Assembly (NCBI GenBank): GCA_910577875.1
Contig: CAJTNY010000015.1
Coordinates: forward strand, 1-41,362
DNA: 41,362 nt
From: an uncultured Christensenella sp.
Lineage (GTDB): Bacteria; Bacillota; Clostridia; Christensenellales; Borkfalkiaceae
Direction: 5' to 3'
Part shown: positions 8,669 through 17,503 of the stretch, piece by piece
How positions within the stretch are numbered: position 1 is the first letter of the stretch
Layout of the letters: each line of letters begins with the position of its first letter
The notes under the pieces: model-generated
Told to the model about the DNA's origin: nothing
What the model saw: the letters and a program-made list of their open reading frames with translations, nothing else
Database searches by the model: none
Translations under genes and position numbers: made by a program

Positions 8669-9396
8669 TGATTGATTTAATATTTTTAGTCGCTTCGATT
8701 ATCGCAGTATTATTCGTATTTGTTCCCCACGAGGCGGCTCACGCTTTCGCGGCGTACAAAAGCGGGGATGCTACGGCAAAAATGTACGGACGGCTCACGC
8801 TTAATCCTTTAAAACATATCGAACCCGTAGGTATAGTACTTTGTATTTTTACGGGGTTCGGTTGGGCGAAACCCGTTCCGATTAATCCTTATAATTTTAA
8901 GAAATACAGAATAGGTTTGTTTTTTACGGCGGTCGCAGGCGTTATTGCTAATTATATTATTGCATTTATCGCCTATCCGCTATATTTGGTAATAGCGAAA
9001 TACGCGATTGCATCGATAGAATACGGTTCGGCACTTTATTATTTCATATATTTTTTTGAAAGCGTATTTCAGCTTACGTTCCTTTACAGTATTTCTATTT
9101 TCGTATTTAATTTGTTGCCTCTTTACCCGTTGGACGGATTCAGAATAATAGAATCTTTTACGAGGGAAATCAATCCCGTACGAAGATTCTTAAAAAACTA
9201 CGGTTATTATATTTTGATTATTCTTGTCGTAGAAAGCTTCTTATGCGATATTTTAATTCGCTACACAAGTCTTCCGTACATCAGGTATTTTGATATTCTC
9301 GGCTATGTTCAATGGTTTGCAAAAAATATCATTGGATTCCCCATAACAGCACTTTGGAACACTATTTTCGGAATTCCGATAGTTTGGCCCGTTTAG
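8668..9396 (+). CDS. Site-2 protease family (M50) membrane metallopeptidase
   Basis: A 242-residue polytopic membrane protein. The zinc-binding HEAAH lies at residues 21-25 inside the first membrane segment, and the second motif LPLYPLDGFRI, which supplies the third ligand Asp, lies near residue 150. The GWAKPVPINP segment is typical of the short, PDZ-less M50 proteins (YwhC-like) found in clostridia. The start overlaps the lysA stop (TAATG). Proteins of this group are often found beside scpA-scpB, but their substrate is not known and I do not assign one. Intramembrane proteolysis is inferred from the intact metal-binding motifs. Confidence 0.9.
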   Translation: MIDLIFLVASIIAVLFVFVPHEAAHAFAAYKSGDATAKMYGRLTLNPLKHIEPVGIVLCIFTGFGWAKPVPINPYNFKKYRIGLFFTAVAGVIANYIIAFIAYPLYLVIAKYAIASIEYGSALYYFIYFFESVFQLTFLYSISIFVFNLLPLYPLDGFRIIESFTREINPVRRFLKNYGYYILIILVVESFLCDILIRYTSLPYIRYFDILGYVQWFAKNIIGFPITALWNTIFGIPIVWPV

Positions 9397-9423
9397 CGTA
9401 TTGAATAAAATTTCGGAAAAATT

Positions 9424-10239
9424 ATGATAGAAAAAAATTATGACAATTTTGAATCGGTAGTAGACTACAATACCGTTCTCGATGACTTCGAAGGACCTCT
9501 CGACCTTTTATTGCACCTTATAAACATAGCGCAAATTAAGATTGAGGACGTTTTCGTATCAAAAGTTACCGAACAGTTTTTGGACTACATAGAGTTTATG
9601 AAAACCCAGCCTCGGCGCGACGTAGACAAGGAAAGCGAATATCTGGCTCTTGCGGCTCAGATTATCTACATTAAATCCAAAAGTATGGTTCCCGTTGTAG
9701 AAGTCGCCGGAGAGGAAATGGGTGGCGCGGAAGAAGAGGAGCGCGCGTTAATCGAACAGTTGAAACAGCGCGAATACGAACTTATAAAAGAAGAAACTCC
9801 TAAACTTAAAAGTCTAGAAACGATAGGCTATTATTTTAAAGAACCCGACTCGGATTTCAGCAAAGTTAAAATAGTTTATAAAGATTTTAACGTGCACGCT
9901 CTATTAGAAGCTTTTGCAAATCTTATGCTACGCAACGAGAGTATGCAGCGCGAGAAGCAGAACATAAAAGAAATACCGAAAGACGTTCATACCGTTGAAG
10001 AAAAAGTAACATTGATTAAAGACAGACTTTTAGAACATAAAGAAATCGAGTTTGACAGTCTGTTTACTACTTTTTCGAGAAACGAAATAATAACCACATT
10101 CCAGGCGCTTCTTGAAATGTTAAAACATCAGTTTATTATGGTTAAACAAGAAACTTCTTTCGGAACCATAAATATAAAACTAAATCCAAACTGGGATTTA
10201 AAGGACGTAACAAGTGGACAATTTGACGAATATAATTGA
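9424..10239 (+). CDS. scpA: Segregation and condensation protein A
   Basis: The kleisin subunit of the bacterial Smc condensin complex, 271 residues. The N-terminal Smc-neck-binding domain carries the hallmark DDFEGPLDLLLHLI near residue 20 and the LALAAQIIYIKSKSM helix. An acidic linker follows, then a C-terminal winged-helix domain (FTTFSRNEIITTFQALLEMLKH) for binding the Smc head. It lies 27 bases after the M50 gene and overlaps scpB by 26 bases, indicating coupled translation. The length is close to the family norm of about 250-270. Confidence 0.95.
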   Translation: MIEKNYDNFESVVDYNTVLDDFEGPLDLLLHLINIAQIKIEDVFVSKVTEQFLDYIEFMKTQPRRDVDKESEYLALAAQIIYIKSKSMVPVVEVAGEEMGGAEEEERALIEQLKQREYELIKEETPKLKSLETIGYYFKEPDSDFSKVKIVYKDFNVHALLEAFANLMLRNESMQREKQNIKEIPKDVHTVEEKVTLIKDRLLEHKEIEFDSLFTTFSRNEIITTFQALLEMLKHQFIMVKQETSFGTINIKLNPNWDLKDVTSGQFDEYN

Positions 10240-10933
10240 GGCGATAGTTTTTGCTTCGGGCGAAGCCGTGCCGGTAAAATACATAATCGAAAAACTCGGC
10301 TGTACACTTAAAGAGGTCAATGCCGCAACGGCTGAACTTAAAGAAAGACACAGCGGAACAAACGGGATACATTTATTGACCTTCAACGGTAAACTGCAAT
10401 TTGCGACAAATCCCCAATACAAAGTTTCCGTTTCGGACGTATTGACGCCAATAAAGGAAAAAGAATTTACCAAAACAATTCTTGAATGCGCGGCGATTAT
10501 CGCATACAAACAACCCATTACTAAACCCGAACTTGAAGAAATACGGCAGGTAAGTTGCGATTATGCTATACATACTCTTTTGGAGCTTGAAATGATAGTG
10601 CCTTGCGGAAGAAAAGACGCCGTCGGGAAGCCGATTCTTTATGCAACCACTGATAATTTCCTTAAAAGGTTTAAGCTTAATTCTATCGACGAACTTCCCG
10701 ATTATGACGAGCTGATGGCACAAATTGCTGAACTCAACAGTTCAATTTTGTCTGAATACGAAGAAGACGGTAATTACTTATACCGTAAGGACGAATATGT
10801 AGATATGTCGGAAAGCGGTAACCTAGTAAAAGAGGAGCGCCAAACCGAAGATAAAAAACCCGAAATAACGGATGACGGATACGAACTCCCTGATTTTATT
10901 TCAGAAGAAGACGAAATAATAAAAATCGATTGA
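10214..10933 (+). CDS. scpB: Segregation and condensation protein B
   Basis: The second accessory subunit of Smc-ScpAB, 239 residues. Two winged-helix domains are visible (IIEAIVFASGEAVPVKYI; CAAIIAYKQPITKPELEEIR), with the conserved RKDAVGKPILYATTDNFL segment. The last about 60 residues are an acidic tail. The start is GTG 10214 with AAGGAC 8 bases upstream, inside the end of scpA. A clear terminator follows at 10943-10971, so this is the last gene of the lysA operon. Confidence 0.94.
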   Translation: MDNLTNIIEAIVFASGEAVPVKYIIEKLGCTLKEVNAATAELKERHSGTNGIHLLTFNGKLQFATNPQYKVSVSDVLTPIKEKEFTKTILECAAIIAYKQPITKPELEEIRQVSCDYAIHTLLELEMIVPCGRKDAVGKPILYATTDNFLKRFKLNSIDELPDYDELMAQIAELNSSILSEYEEDGNYLYRKDEYVDMSESGNLVKEERQTEDKKPEITDDGYELPDFISEEDEIIKID

Positions 10934-10942
10934 TAAATTTTA

Positions 10943-10971
10943 ACGGACAGCATATAGCTGTCCGTTTTTTG
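10943..10971 (+). terminator. Rho-independent terminator after scpB
   Basis: A 9-bp stem (acggacagc/gctgtccgt, 10943-10951 with 10957-10965) with a 5-base loop is followed by six T residues. Confidence 0.9.
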
Positions 10972-11019
10972 TATATTTAGTTTCACATTACAAATAATAT
11001 TATTGTGAACGGAGCAATG

Positions 11020-11541
11020 GTGTATTTAGCTGCCGCGGGATTTCTTATTTCGGTTTTTCCTATACACGTTTTTAACTACGTTTATATTAACACCGAAGAA
11101 AAATACGCAAGCATAAACGTAACGATTTTTAGATTTTTCAGAATTTACAATATAAATACCATAAAAGATAAACCGAACGAAATGCAGATAAACGGTAAAA
11201 ATAAAAAGATGAACATAGATATTCTTAAAATGAATTTTTATAAAATGTTTAACAGAATATGCGTCTGTAAGATTGTTCAGCTTTCGGACTTCGGTTTAAA
11301 AAATCAAAACAATGCATATTGGGCGCTTGCTCAAAACGGCATCACTACCGCGGTATATAAATTTCTGCAAATAAACGGAAACTATTGCAAACTGAGAAAT
11401 TACACTGTTTTAAACGAAGAACACTCAGCGGTTAGGTATTACGCCAAAGCGGTAACTGTTATTAACGCTTTAGTTATTACAAAAATTTTATTTATAATGT
11501 TAACGGAGAAATTAAATGAGTGCAAAAATAAGAAAGCATAA
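11020..11541 (+). CDS. DUF2953-like membrane-associated protein
   Basis: Roughly 173 residues, with a hydrophobic N-terminus (YLAAAGFLISVF) and a hydrophobic C-terminal stretch (AVTVINALVITKILFIML). The order of features, with VYINTEEKYASINVTIFRFF near the start and NAYWALAQNGITTAVYKFL in the middle, fits the DUF2953 proteins that clostridia place between scpB and the YtfJ gene; function is not established. The start is uncertain: GTG 11020 has GGAG 5 bases upstream, ATG 11017 is too close to it, and GTG 11005 is in frame but has no site. The end overlaps the next gene by 26 bases. Confidence 0.6.
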   Translation: MYLAAAGFLISVFPIHVFNYVYINTEEKYASINVTIFRFFRIYNINTIKDKPNEMQINGKNKKMNIDILKMNFYKMFNRICVCKIVQLSDFGLKNQNNAYWALAQNGITTAVYKFLQINGNYCKLRNYTVLNEEHSAVRYYAKAVTVINALVITKILFIMLTEKLNECKNKKA

Positions 11542-11890
11542 AGAAAAAGATTTTAACGAACCTGCATTATCAATCGATAAAGTCGCAGATGCGGATACGG
11601 TTATAGGAAAGTCAATAATTACGATAAGCGGAACGGAAGTTATTCCGCTTTCTTCCGTGACTGTCGTAAATCTCAGCGGCGGCGGAGAATACGGAGATGT
11701 TAAAACTTTTAAAGAATCCGACGGATTTAAGCTTGCGGGCGGAAACGGTACGGTTATAACAGTGAAACCTAAAGGCTTTTTAATTGACGACGGTAAAGGT
11801 TGCAGACTTTTGAAAATGGAAGAAGGCGCAATCGATACCTTAATAGATAAAACGGGAGAATTTGTTCACAGAATTTCCGACAATGCGTAA
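11516..11890 (+). CDS. GerW/YtfJ family sporulation protein
   Basis: A 124-residue soluble protein. DADTVIGKSIITISGTEVIPLSSV, a glycine-rich turn (LSGGGEYG) and the segment GNGTVITVKPKGFLI match the YtfJ (GerW) family layout in order and length. In Bacillus GerW is needed for germination triggered by some receptors; in clostridia the gene commonly follows scpB and a DUF2953 gene, as here. CGGAGA lies 7 bases before the ATG. The stop overlaps the start of the downstream D,D-carboxypeptidase. The family call is good; the role in germination is carried over from Bacillus. Confidence 0.82.
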   Translation: MSAKIRKHKEKDFNEPALSIDKVADADTVIGKSIITISGTEVIPLSSVTVVNLSGGGEYGDVKTFKESDGFKLAGGNGTVITVKPKGFLIDDGKGCRLLKMEEGAIDTLIDKTGEFVHRISDNA

Positions 11891-12890
11891 AACTACTATA
11901 TTATTACTTTGTTTAGCCGTAATAGCTTTTCATTGTATCGGTTTAAATGATATTGAAATAAACAGCGCCGAAGCAAGCTCTCAATCCGAAATTGCTATGG
12001 AATTGTCCACAGGTAAAGTGCTTACCGAAGGAAATGCGGATACAAAACTGCCGATGGCAAGCACGACCAAAATACTAACGGCCATTATAATTATAGAAGA
12101 TTGTAATCTCGACGAAGTAATAGTCGTACCGGACAAAGCCATCGGAGTAGAAGGTTCGAGTATCTATCTTAAACAAGGAGAAGAGATTGATATCCGCGAC
12201 TTGCTTTACGGTTTAATGCTCCGCTCAGGGAATGACAGCGCAACGGCTTTAGCTATACATCATAGCGGAAGTGTAGAAAAATTTGCCGAAACTATGACAT
12301 CAAGAGCAAAGCTAATGGGTGCGGAAAACTCCAATTTCAAAAATCCGAGCGGTCTTCCCGACAGCGAACATTATACAACGGCGCGCGATTTATGTAAAAT
12401 AGCTTGTTATGCAATGAAAAACGAAACATTTTCAAACATTGTTTCTACGACAAACCATACAGGCAAATACAGAAGCTTTGCAAACAAAAATAAAATGCTT
12501 CGCTTATATGAAGGCGCAAACGGAATAAAGACAGGTTATACAGTTAAAGCAGGCAGATGTCTTGTTTCTTCGGCTAAAAGAAACGGTATGGACGTTGTAT
12601 GTGTTGTTTTAAACTGTCCTGATATGTATGAAAGAAGCTGTAAAATATTCGATAATTGTTTTGAAACATATAAACTACTGAATTTATCTCAAAATAGGGT
12701 ATTTATATGTGGCACAGTACTTTGCAAATTAAAAGAAACCGAGAATATTGTTGTAAAATGCAACGAAAATATAAATTATGAAATAAAACCTATTAATTCA
12801 GATAGCGATGGCGCTGTAGCGGAACTTAAAATTTACGACGAAAATAACTTGCTTTTTAGCACAAAATTATATAGTATAATAAGTAAATAA
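11883..12890 (+). CDS. dacB: D-alanyl-D-alanine carboxypeptidase, DacB type
   Basis: A 335-residue exported S11 serine peptidase acting on peptidoglycan. The signal peptide starts RKTTILLLCLAVIAF. The motifs are SxxK as STTK in PMASTTKILT, SxN as SGN in MLRSGNDSA, and KTG in GIKTGYTVKAG. It is shorter at the C-terminus than the DacF-like enzyme at 6084. I prefer ATG 11883, which places the signal peptide at the N-terminus and overlaps the ytfJ-like stop; an in-frame TTG at 11862 lies 3 bases after GGAG and would add seven residues. Its position beside a GerW-like gene suggests spore cortex work, as for DacB of Bacillus, but that is inference. Confidence 0.88.
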   Translation: MRKTTILLLCLAVIAFHCIGLNDIEINSAEASSQSEIAMELSTGKVLTEGNADTKLPMASTTKILTAIIIIEDCNLDEVIVVPDKAIGVEGSSIYLKQGEEIDIRDLLYGLMLRSGNDSATALAIHHSGSVEKFAETMTSRAKLMGAENSNFKNPSGLPDSEHYTTARDLCKIACYAMKNETFSNIVSTTNHTGKYRSFANKNKMLRLYEGANGIKTGYTVKAGRCLVSSAKRNGMDVVCVVLNCPDMYERSCKIFDNCFETYKLLNLSQNRVFICGTVLCKLKETENIVVKCNENINYEIKPINSDSDGAVAELKIYDENNLLFSTKLYSIISK

Positions 12891-12909
12891 AATATTTTAG
12901 GACTATATA

Positions 12910-13608
12910 ATGAGATTAAATAAATACCTCGCGGCATCGGGCGTTGCATCGAGAAGAGAAAGCGATAAACTGATTAACGAAGGCAAAGTTACCGTAAATG
13001 GGAAAATTGCTTCGTTGGGAATTGACGTAAATGAAGATGACAAAATTTTCGTTAACGGATTACAAGTTACACCTAAAAAAAATGAGTATTATATATTAAA
13101 TAAACCCAAAGGATATATTTGTAGCGTATCCGATGAAAAGGGAAGAAAAACCGTAATCGATTTATTGCCCGTAAATGTAGGTAGAATTTATCCGGTAGGC
13201 AGACTCGATTACGACAGTGAAGGGCTTTTGATTCTCACCACAGACGGAGAACTCGCACAGCATTTGACGCATCCTTCGAACTCGGTTCCAAAAACTTATC
13301 TCGTTAAAATAGAAGGAACGATAAACGAAACAGCGCTCAATCCTATAAGGAGCGGGATAGAAATCGACGGATATATTACAAAAAAATGCAAAGCGCATAT
13401 TGTTGAAACGAATAAGGAATATACCAAAATTCATATAACGCTTACGGAAGGCAAAAACAGAGAAATAAGAAAAATGTTCAGTGCTATCGGTAGAGAAGTT
13501 ATGCTTTTAAAGCGGATTAAAATCGGTGAACTTTCGCTGCGCGGATTAGACAGAGGTTCGTACAGAAAACTCAATAAACAGGAAATCGCATATCTTATGA
13601 ATTTGTAA
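12910..13608 (+). CDS. rluB: Ribosomal large-subunit pseudouridine synthase B
   Basis: A 232-residue RNA-modifying enzyme of the RsuA/RluB group. An N-terminal S4 RNA-binding domain (RLNKYLAASGVASRRESDK) is followed by the synthase domain with the catalytic Asp in GRLDYDSEGLLILTTDGELA and the IREIRKMF-like NREIRKMFSAIG motif. AGGAC lies before the ATG. It follows dacB by 19 bases and precedes a hairpin terminator. Specificity for 23S position 2605 equivalent is assumed from the RluB subfamily and not provable here. Confidence 0.92.
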   Translation: MRLNKYLAASGVASRRESDKLINEGKVTVNGKIASLGIDVNEDDKIFVNGLQVTPKKNEYYILNKPKGYICSVSDEKGRKTVIDLLPVNVGRIYPVGRLDYDSEGLLILTTDGELAQHLTHPSNSVPKTYLVKIEGTINETALNPIRSGIEIDGYITKKCKAHIVETNKEYTKIHITLTEGKNREIRKMFSAIGREVMLLKRIKIGELSLRGLDRGSYRKLNKQEIAYLMNL

Positions 13609-13637
13609 AACAGCGGGAAAATTTCCAGCTGTTTTTC
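13608..13637 (+). terminator. Rho-independent terminator after rluB
   Basis: Stem aaacagc/gctgttt (13608-13614 with 13628-13634) continues inwards as ggaaa/tttcc after a G-A mismatch, and is followed by further T residues. Confidence 0.75.
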
Positions 13638-13662
13638 GTTTATTTTAATATTTACCAAAAAG

Positions 13663-13692
13663 TTTAACATAAAAAAAATGAGTTTATAAAAT
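13663..13692 (+). promoter_or_regulatory. Possible promoter of htpG
   Basis: TTTAAC (13663-13668) stands 18 bases before TAAAAT (13687-13692) or 16 before TATAAA (13685-13690). The -35 match is weak. No CIRCE heat-shock element is visible in the intergenic region. Confidence 0.35.
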
Positions 13693-13721
13693 AAACGTTA
13701 ATATTTATACGAGGTGAATAT

Positions 13722-15509
13722 ATGAAACGTGAAGGGAACATAAAAATTTCAAGCGAAAATATGATGCCTATAATTAAAAAATGGCTGTATTCCGATAAAG
13801 ATATTTTTCTTAGGGAAATTGTCGCAAACGGCGTCGACGCGATAACAAAATACAAAAAGCTGATTACTATGGGCGAAGCCGAAGAAGACGGAATGGAATA
13901 CTGCATAAAAATATCTGTCGATAAAAAGGCAAAAACTCTTACGGTTGAAGATAACGGAATCGGTATGACCGAAGAAGAAGTCGAAAATTACATAACGCAA
14001 ATTGCTTTCTCGGGCGCATCTGATTTCCTTGCAAAATATGAGAAAGCAGGCGGGGACGGCATTATCGGACATTTCGGGCTCGGTTTCTATTCAGCGTATA
14101 TGGTATCCGACAGCGTAGAGATATTAACTAAATCTTATAAAAATAATCCTGCGGTGCATTGGGAATCCGACGGAAACGCCACTTACAGCATTGAGGACTG
14201 CGACAAAAAAGAACGCGGAACAAAAATAGTAATGCATGTTTCCGCGGAAGAGAAAGAGTTCCTCGACGAAAACAATATAAAAAATTTGGTCAGAAAATAT
14301 TGTTCGTTTATGCCATATAACGTTTACGTTTCTTTCAAGGGCGACGGAAATGACAAACCTCTTAATTCAACGCTTCCGCTATATGCGAAGAACCCCAAAG
14401 ACTGCACAGATGACGATTATAAAAAGTTTTACCGCGACACATTCAATGATTATAACGACCCTATTTTCTGGGTACATCTGAATATGGAATATCCTTTCAA
14501 TCTGAAAGGTATATTATATTTCCCCAAAATCAGAAACAAAGTTGAACTCGAACGCGGAAAAGTAAAACTTTATTGTAACCAGGTATTTATTGCTGACAAT
14601 ATAAAGGAAGTCATTCCAGAATTTCTTATGCTTTTAAACGGCGTAATCGACTGTCCCGATATACCACTCAACGTTTCACGCAGTTTCCTCCAAAACGACA
14701 GGGAAGTTAAAAAAATAAGCAAGCATATAACCAAAAAAGTAGCGGATAAACTTATTTCACTGTTTAAAGACGACAGAGAAAAATTTGAAAACTGCTGGGA
14801 AGATACTTCGAATTTTATCAAGTTCGGTTGCATTAAAGACGAAGAATTTTACGGCAAAATCAAAGATAATATAATTTACAAAAATCTTGACGGAAAGTTC
14901 GTAAATTTCAAAGAGCTTTTAGGCGAAGAAGAAATCAAAGAACCGAAAACCGTCTATTACGTTTCAGATGAATTGCAACAGGCACAGTATATTAAAATGT
15001 TTAAAGACGCCGGCTTAACAGCAATTTTATGCGATACGTTTATAGACCCGCACTTTTTAAGTTTTATAGAATATAAAACCCCCGATAAACTTAAATTTAT
15101 GCGTATCGACGCAGACGTCGACGGGGCACTTAAAGAAGGTGAAAGTGCAGATGACGGCGTGCTTTCGGAAATATTCAAAACCGCAATCGGAAACGACAAA
15201 CTTACCTTTAAGTTCGAGAAACTTAAAACAAACGTCCCGGCATTGATTATTACCGACGAATATATGCGGCGTTATACCGAAATGGGTCAAATGTACGGAA
15301 TGTCTAGCGGCGACCTGGCGCAAACAATGGTTATCAATACGGCAAGTCCTTTAATAGAAAAAATAAAAGAGCTTGACGTAGACAAACAGAATTTCGTTGC
15401 GAAGTACGTATATTCATTGGCTTTATTGTCATTTAAAAAACTCGAAGCAGATGAATTGGATAATTTTATAAAGGATAATCTTAGTCTATTGGAAAACTAT
15501 ATAAAATAA
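13722..15509 (+). CDS. htpG: HSP90-family chaperone HtpG
   Basis: A 595-residue ATP-dependent chaperone, somewhat shorter than the about 620-residue enterobacterial protein. The N-terminal ATPase domain has FLREIVANGVDAI (catalytic Glu and Mg-binding Asn kept), VEDNGIGMT, and the lid GHFGLGFYSAYMV. The middle domain carries FWVHLNMEYPF, YFPKI, and the conserved LPLNVSRSFLQNDREVKKI with catalytic Arg. A C-terminal dimerisation domain follows. A GAGGTG site stands 7 bases before the ATG. It is transcribed alone between two terminators, and no other chaperone genes are near. Confidence 0.95.
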   Translation: MKREGNIKISSENMMPIIKKWLYSDKDIFLREIVANGVDAITKYKKLITMGEAEEDGMEYCIKISVDKKAKTLTVEDNGIGMTEEEVENYITQIAFSGASDFLAKYEKAGGDGIIGHFGLGFYSAYMVSDSVEILTKSYKNNPAVHWESDGNATYSIEDCDKKERGTKIVMHVSAEEKEFLDENNIKNLVRKYCSFMPYNVYVSFKGDGNDKPLNSTLPLYAKNPKDCTDDDYKKFYRDTFNDYNDPIFWVHLNMEYPFNLKGILYFPKIRNKVELERGKVKLYCNQVFIADNIKEVIPEFLMLLNGVIDCPDIPLNVSRSFLQNDREVKKISKHITKKVADKLISLFKDDREKFENCWEDTSNFIKFGCIKDEEFYGKIKDNIIYKNLDGKFVNFKELLGEEEIKEPKTVYYVSDELQQAQYIKMFKDAGLTAILCDTFIDPHFLSFIEYKTPDKLKFMRIDADVDGALKEGESADDGVLSEIFKTAIGNDKLTFKFEKLKTNVPALIITDEYMRRYTEMGQMYGMSSGDLAQTMVINTASPLIEKIKELDVDKQNFVAKYVYSLALLSFKKLEADELDNFIKDNLSLLENYIK

Positions 15510-15513
15510 CTTT

Positions 15514-15542
15514 AAGCGCGGAAAATTTCCGCGCTTTTCCTT
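15514..15542 (+). terminator. Rho-independent terminator after htpG
   Basis: A near-perfect palindromic stem aagcgcggaaa/tttccgcgctt (15514-15524 with 15526-15536) is followed by a T-rich tract. Confidence 0.85.
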
Positions 15543-15588
15543 TAATTGAAAATTTTACTAAATAATTACAGTTTTTTTTAATTCGGTA

Positions 15589-15617
15589 TTGAAAATGAAA
15601 AAAATATATGTTAAAAT
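15589..15617 (+). promoter_or_regulatory. Sigma-A promoter of the glycogen operon
   Basis: TTGAAA (15589-15594), 17 bases, TAAAAT (15612-15617). The AGGTGA site of glgB lies at 15632-15637, giving a short leader of about 20 bases. Confidence 0.7.
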
Positions 15618-15642
15618 AACTACCGTACAGTAGGTGACATTT

Positions 15643-17487
15643 ATGACCGAAGAATTTAAACTTGAAAGCTTTCATTACGGAACAAACTGTTTTGCTCATA
15701 AATTTTTCGGTTACCATAAAATCTACGACGGCAAATACGTTTTCAGGGTATGGGCACCGAGAGCAAAATCGGTAAGTCTTGTCGGAACTTTTAATTTTTG
15801 GGACGAAAACAAAACGGTAATGTTGAGGCTATCGGACAACGAAAGTTTCGAAGCAGTCGTAACGGCGGAAAACGGCGATACTTATAAATACTGTATCACT
15901 ACTTTTGACGGCAGAAAACTTTATAAGGCTGATCCTTATGCGTATGCAAGTGATTTTCCTAATTCTTTTGCATCAAAAATTTGCGAACTTCCACAAAAAT
16001 CTTCTTATAAATCCGAGCCACAAACAGATGCTCAGCCAATAAATATTTACGAAGTAAATCTTCTGTCATGGAAAAGACATAGAAACCATTCTTATTATTC
16101 TTACGCAGAACTTGAAAAAACGCTCGTACCATATGTAAAAAAAATGGGCTACACACACGTTGAGTTTATGCCGATTACGGAATTTCCTTACGACGGTTCC
16201 TGGGGTTATCAGGTTACAGGATATTTTTCAATAACTTCCAGACTCGGGACAACGGAACAGTTTAAAAAACTCATAGATTCGTTTCACAACAACGGCATTA
16301 AAGTTATTCTCGACTGGGTACCAGCGCATTTTCCGAAAGATGAATGGGGATTGTATGAATTTGACGGTCAGCCGCTGTATGAATGTCCTTTATGGGACAG
16401 AATGGAGCATAGCGGTTGGGGCACGAGAAAATTCGATTTTGGAAGAAAAGAAATAGATAATTTCCTTATATCTTCGGCGGTATTTCTTCTCGATACTTAC
16501 GATATTGACGGACTGCGTGTCGATGCAGTCGCTTCTATGTTATATCTGAACTATGATAAACCTGACGGAGAGTGGACGCCGAATATTTACGGCGATAACA
16601 GAAATTTCGAAGCTATCGAATTCCTGAAAAAATTAAATTCGAGTATTAAAGAAAATTTTCCGAATGTTTTGATGACTGCGGAAGAATCGACATCGTTTCC
16701 GAAACTAACCGAAAAAATAGAAAACGGTGGACTTGGGTTCGACTATAAATGGAATATGGGTTGGATGAACGATGTTTTATTTTACTGCGGGCAAGACCCT
16801 TATTTCCGTAAACATCATCATAATAAATTAACTTTCTCGCTTGTCTATGCTTTTTCCGAACATTTTATTTTACCTTTATCTCACGATGAGGTTGTGCACG
16901 TCAAAGGATCGATAATAAATAAAATGTTCGGCGTATACGACGAGAAATTTGCAGGAGAGAGAGCGTTGCTCGGGTTTATGTTTGCGCACCCGGGTAAAAA
17001 ATTAAATTTTATGGGCTACGAAATTGCACAGTTCAAAGAATGGGACTACTCGTCAGAAATCGAATACTTTTTAACAAAGTTCGAAAAACACCGCAAAATG
17101 ACGCAATTCGTAAAAGCTTTAAATATTTTTTATGCAAATAACAGACCGCTCTATGAAATAGAAAACGGTTGGGACGGATTTCAATGGTTAGTTGTAGACG
17201 ATAATTCAAACAACGTCTTAGCGTTTAACAGAAATTCTCGCAATGGCGAAATCATAACGGTAATTTTAAATTTCTCTGGTATCGATATCATCGGATACGG
17301 TATCGGTTTAGAACAGGGCAGTTATAAAATCGTATTCAATTCCGATGCTAAATCTTTCGGCGGAGACGGCAAAATAAAGAAAAGAATATTTAAAACTGTA
17401 AATAAATCAAGTCAGGACAAGGAATATTCCATTTTCGTTGATATTCCGAAACTATCTTGTATATATTTAAAAAAGCAAAATAAATAA
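15643..17487 (+). CDS. glgB: 1,4-alpha-glucan branching enzyme
   Basis: A 614-residue GH13/CBM48 enzyme that cuts alpha-1,4 chains and rejoins them as alpha-1,6 branches. The N-terminal CBM48 (VFRVWAPRAKSVSLVGTFNFW) precedes the catalytic barrel with the nucleophile Asp at about 294 (LRVDAVASM), the acid/base Glu at about 347 (TAEEST) and the third acid Asp at about 415 (LSHDEVVH). The all-beta C domain ends at IYLKKQ. I use ATG 15643, 5 bases after AGGTGA; GTG 15634 overlaps that site. First gene of the glgBCDAP operon; the next gene starts 16 bases on. Confidence 0.96.
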   Translation: MTEEFKLESFHYGTNCFAHKFFGYHKIYDGKYVFRVWAPRAKSVSLVGTFNFWDENKTVMLRLSDNESFEAVVTAENGDTYKYCITTFDGRKLYKADPYAYASDFPNSFASKICELPQKSSYKSEPQTDAQPINIYEVNLLSWKRHRNHSYYSYAELEKTLVPYVKKMGYTHVEFMPITEFPYDGSWGYQVTGYFSITSRLGTTEQFKKLIDSFHNNGIKVILDWVPAHFPKDEWGLYEFDGQPLYECPLWDRMEHSGWGTRKFDFGRKEIDNFLISSAVFLLDTYDIDGLRVDAVASMLYLNYDKPDGEWTPNIYGDNRNFEAIEFLKKLNSSIKENFPNVLMTAEESTSFPKLTEKIENGGLGFDYKWNMGWMNDVLFYCGQDPYFRKHHHNKLTFSLVYAFSEHFILPLSHDEVVHVKGSIINKMFGVYDEKFAGERALLGFMFAHPGKKLNFMGYEIAQFKEWDYSSEIEYFLTKFEKHRKMTQFVKALNIFYANNRPLYEIENGWDGFQWLVVDDNSNNVLAFNRNSRNGEIITVILNFSGIDIIGYGIGLEQGSYKIVFNSDAKSFGGDGKIKKRIFKTVNKSSQDKEYSIFVDIPKLSCIYLKKQNK

Positions 17488-17503
17488 AGAGGGGATTTTA
17501 GCT

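Noticed and set aside
13638..13721. CIRCE heat-shock element upstream of htpG
   Set aside because: No TTAGCACTC-N9-GAGTGCTAA pattern or close variant is present.
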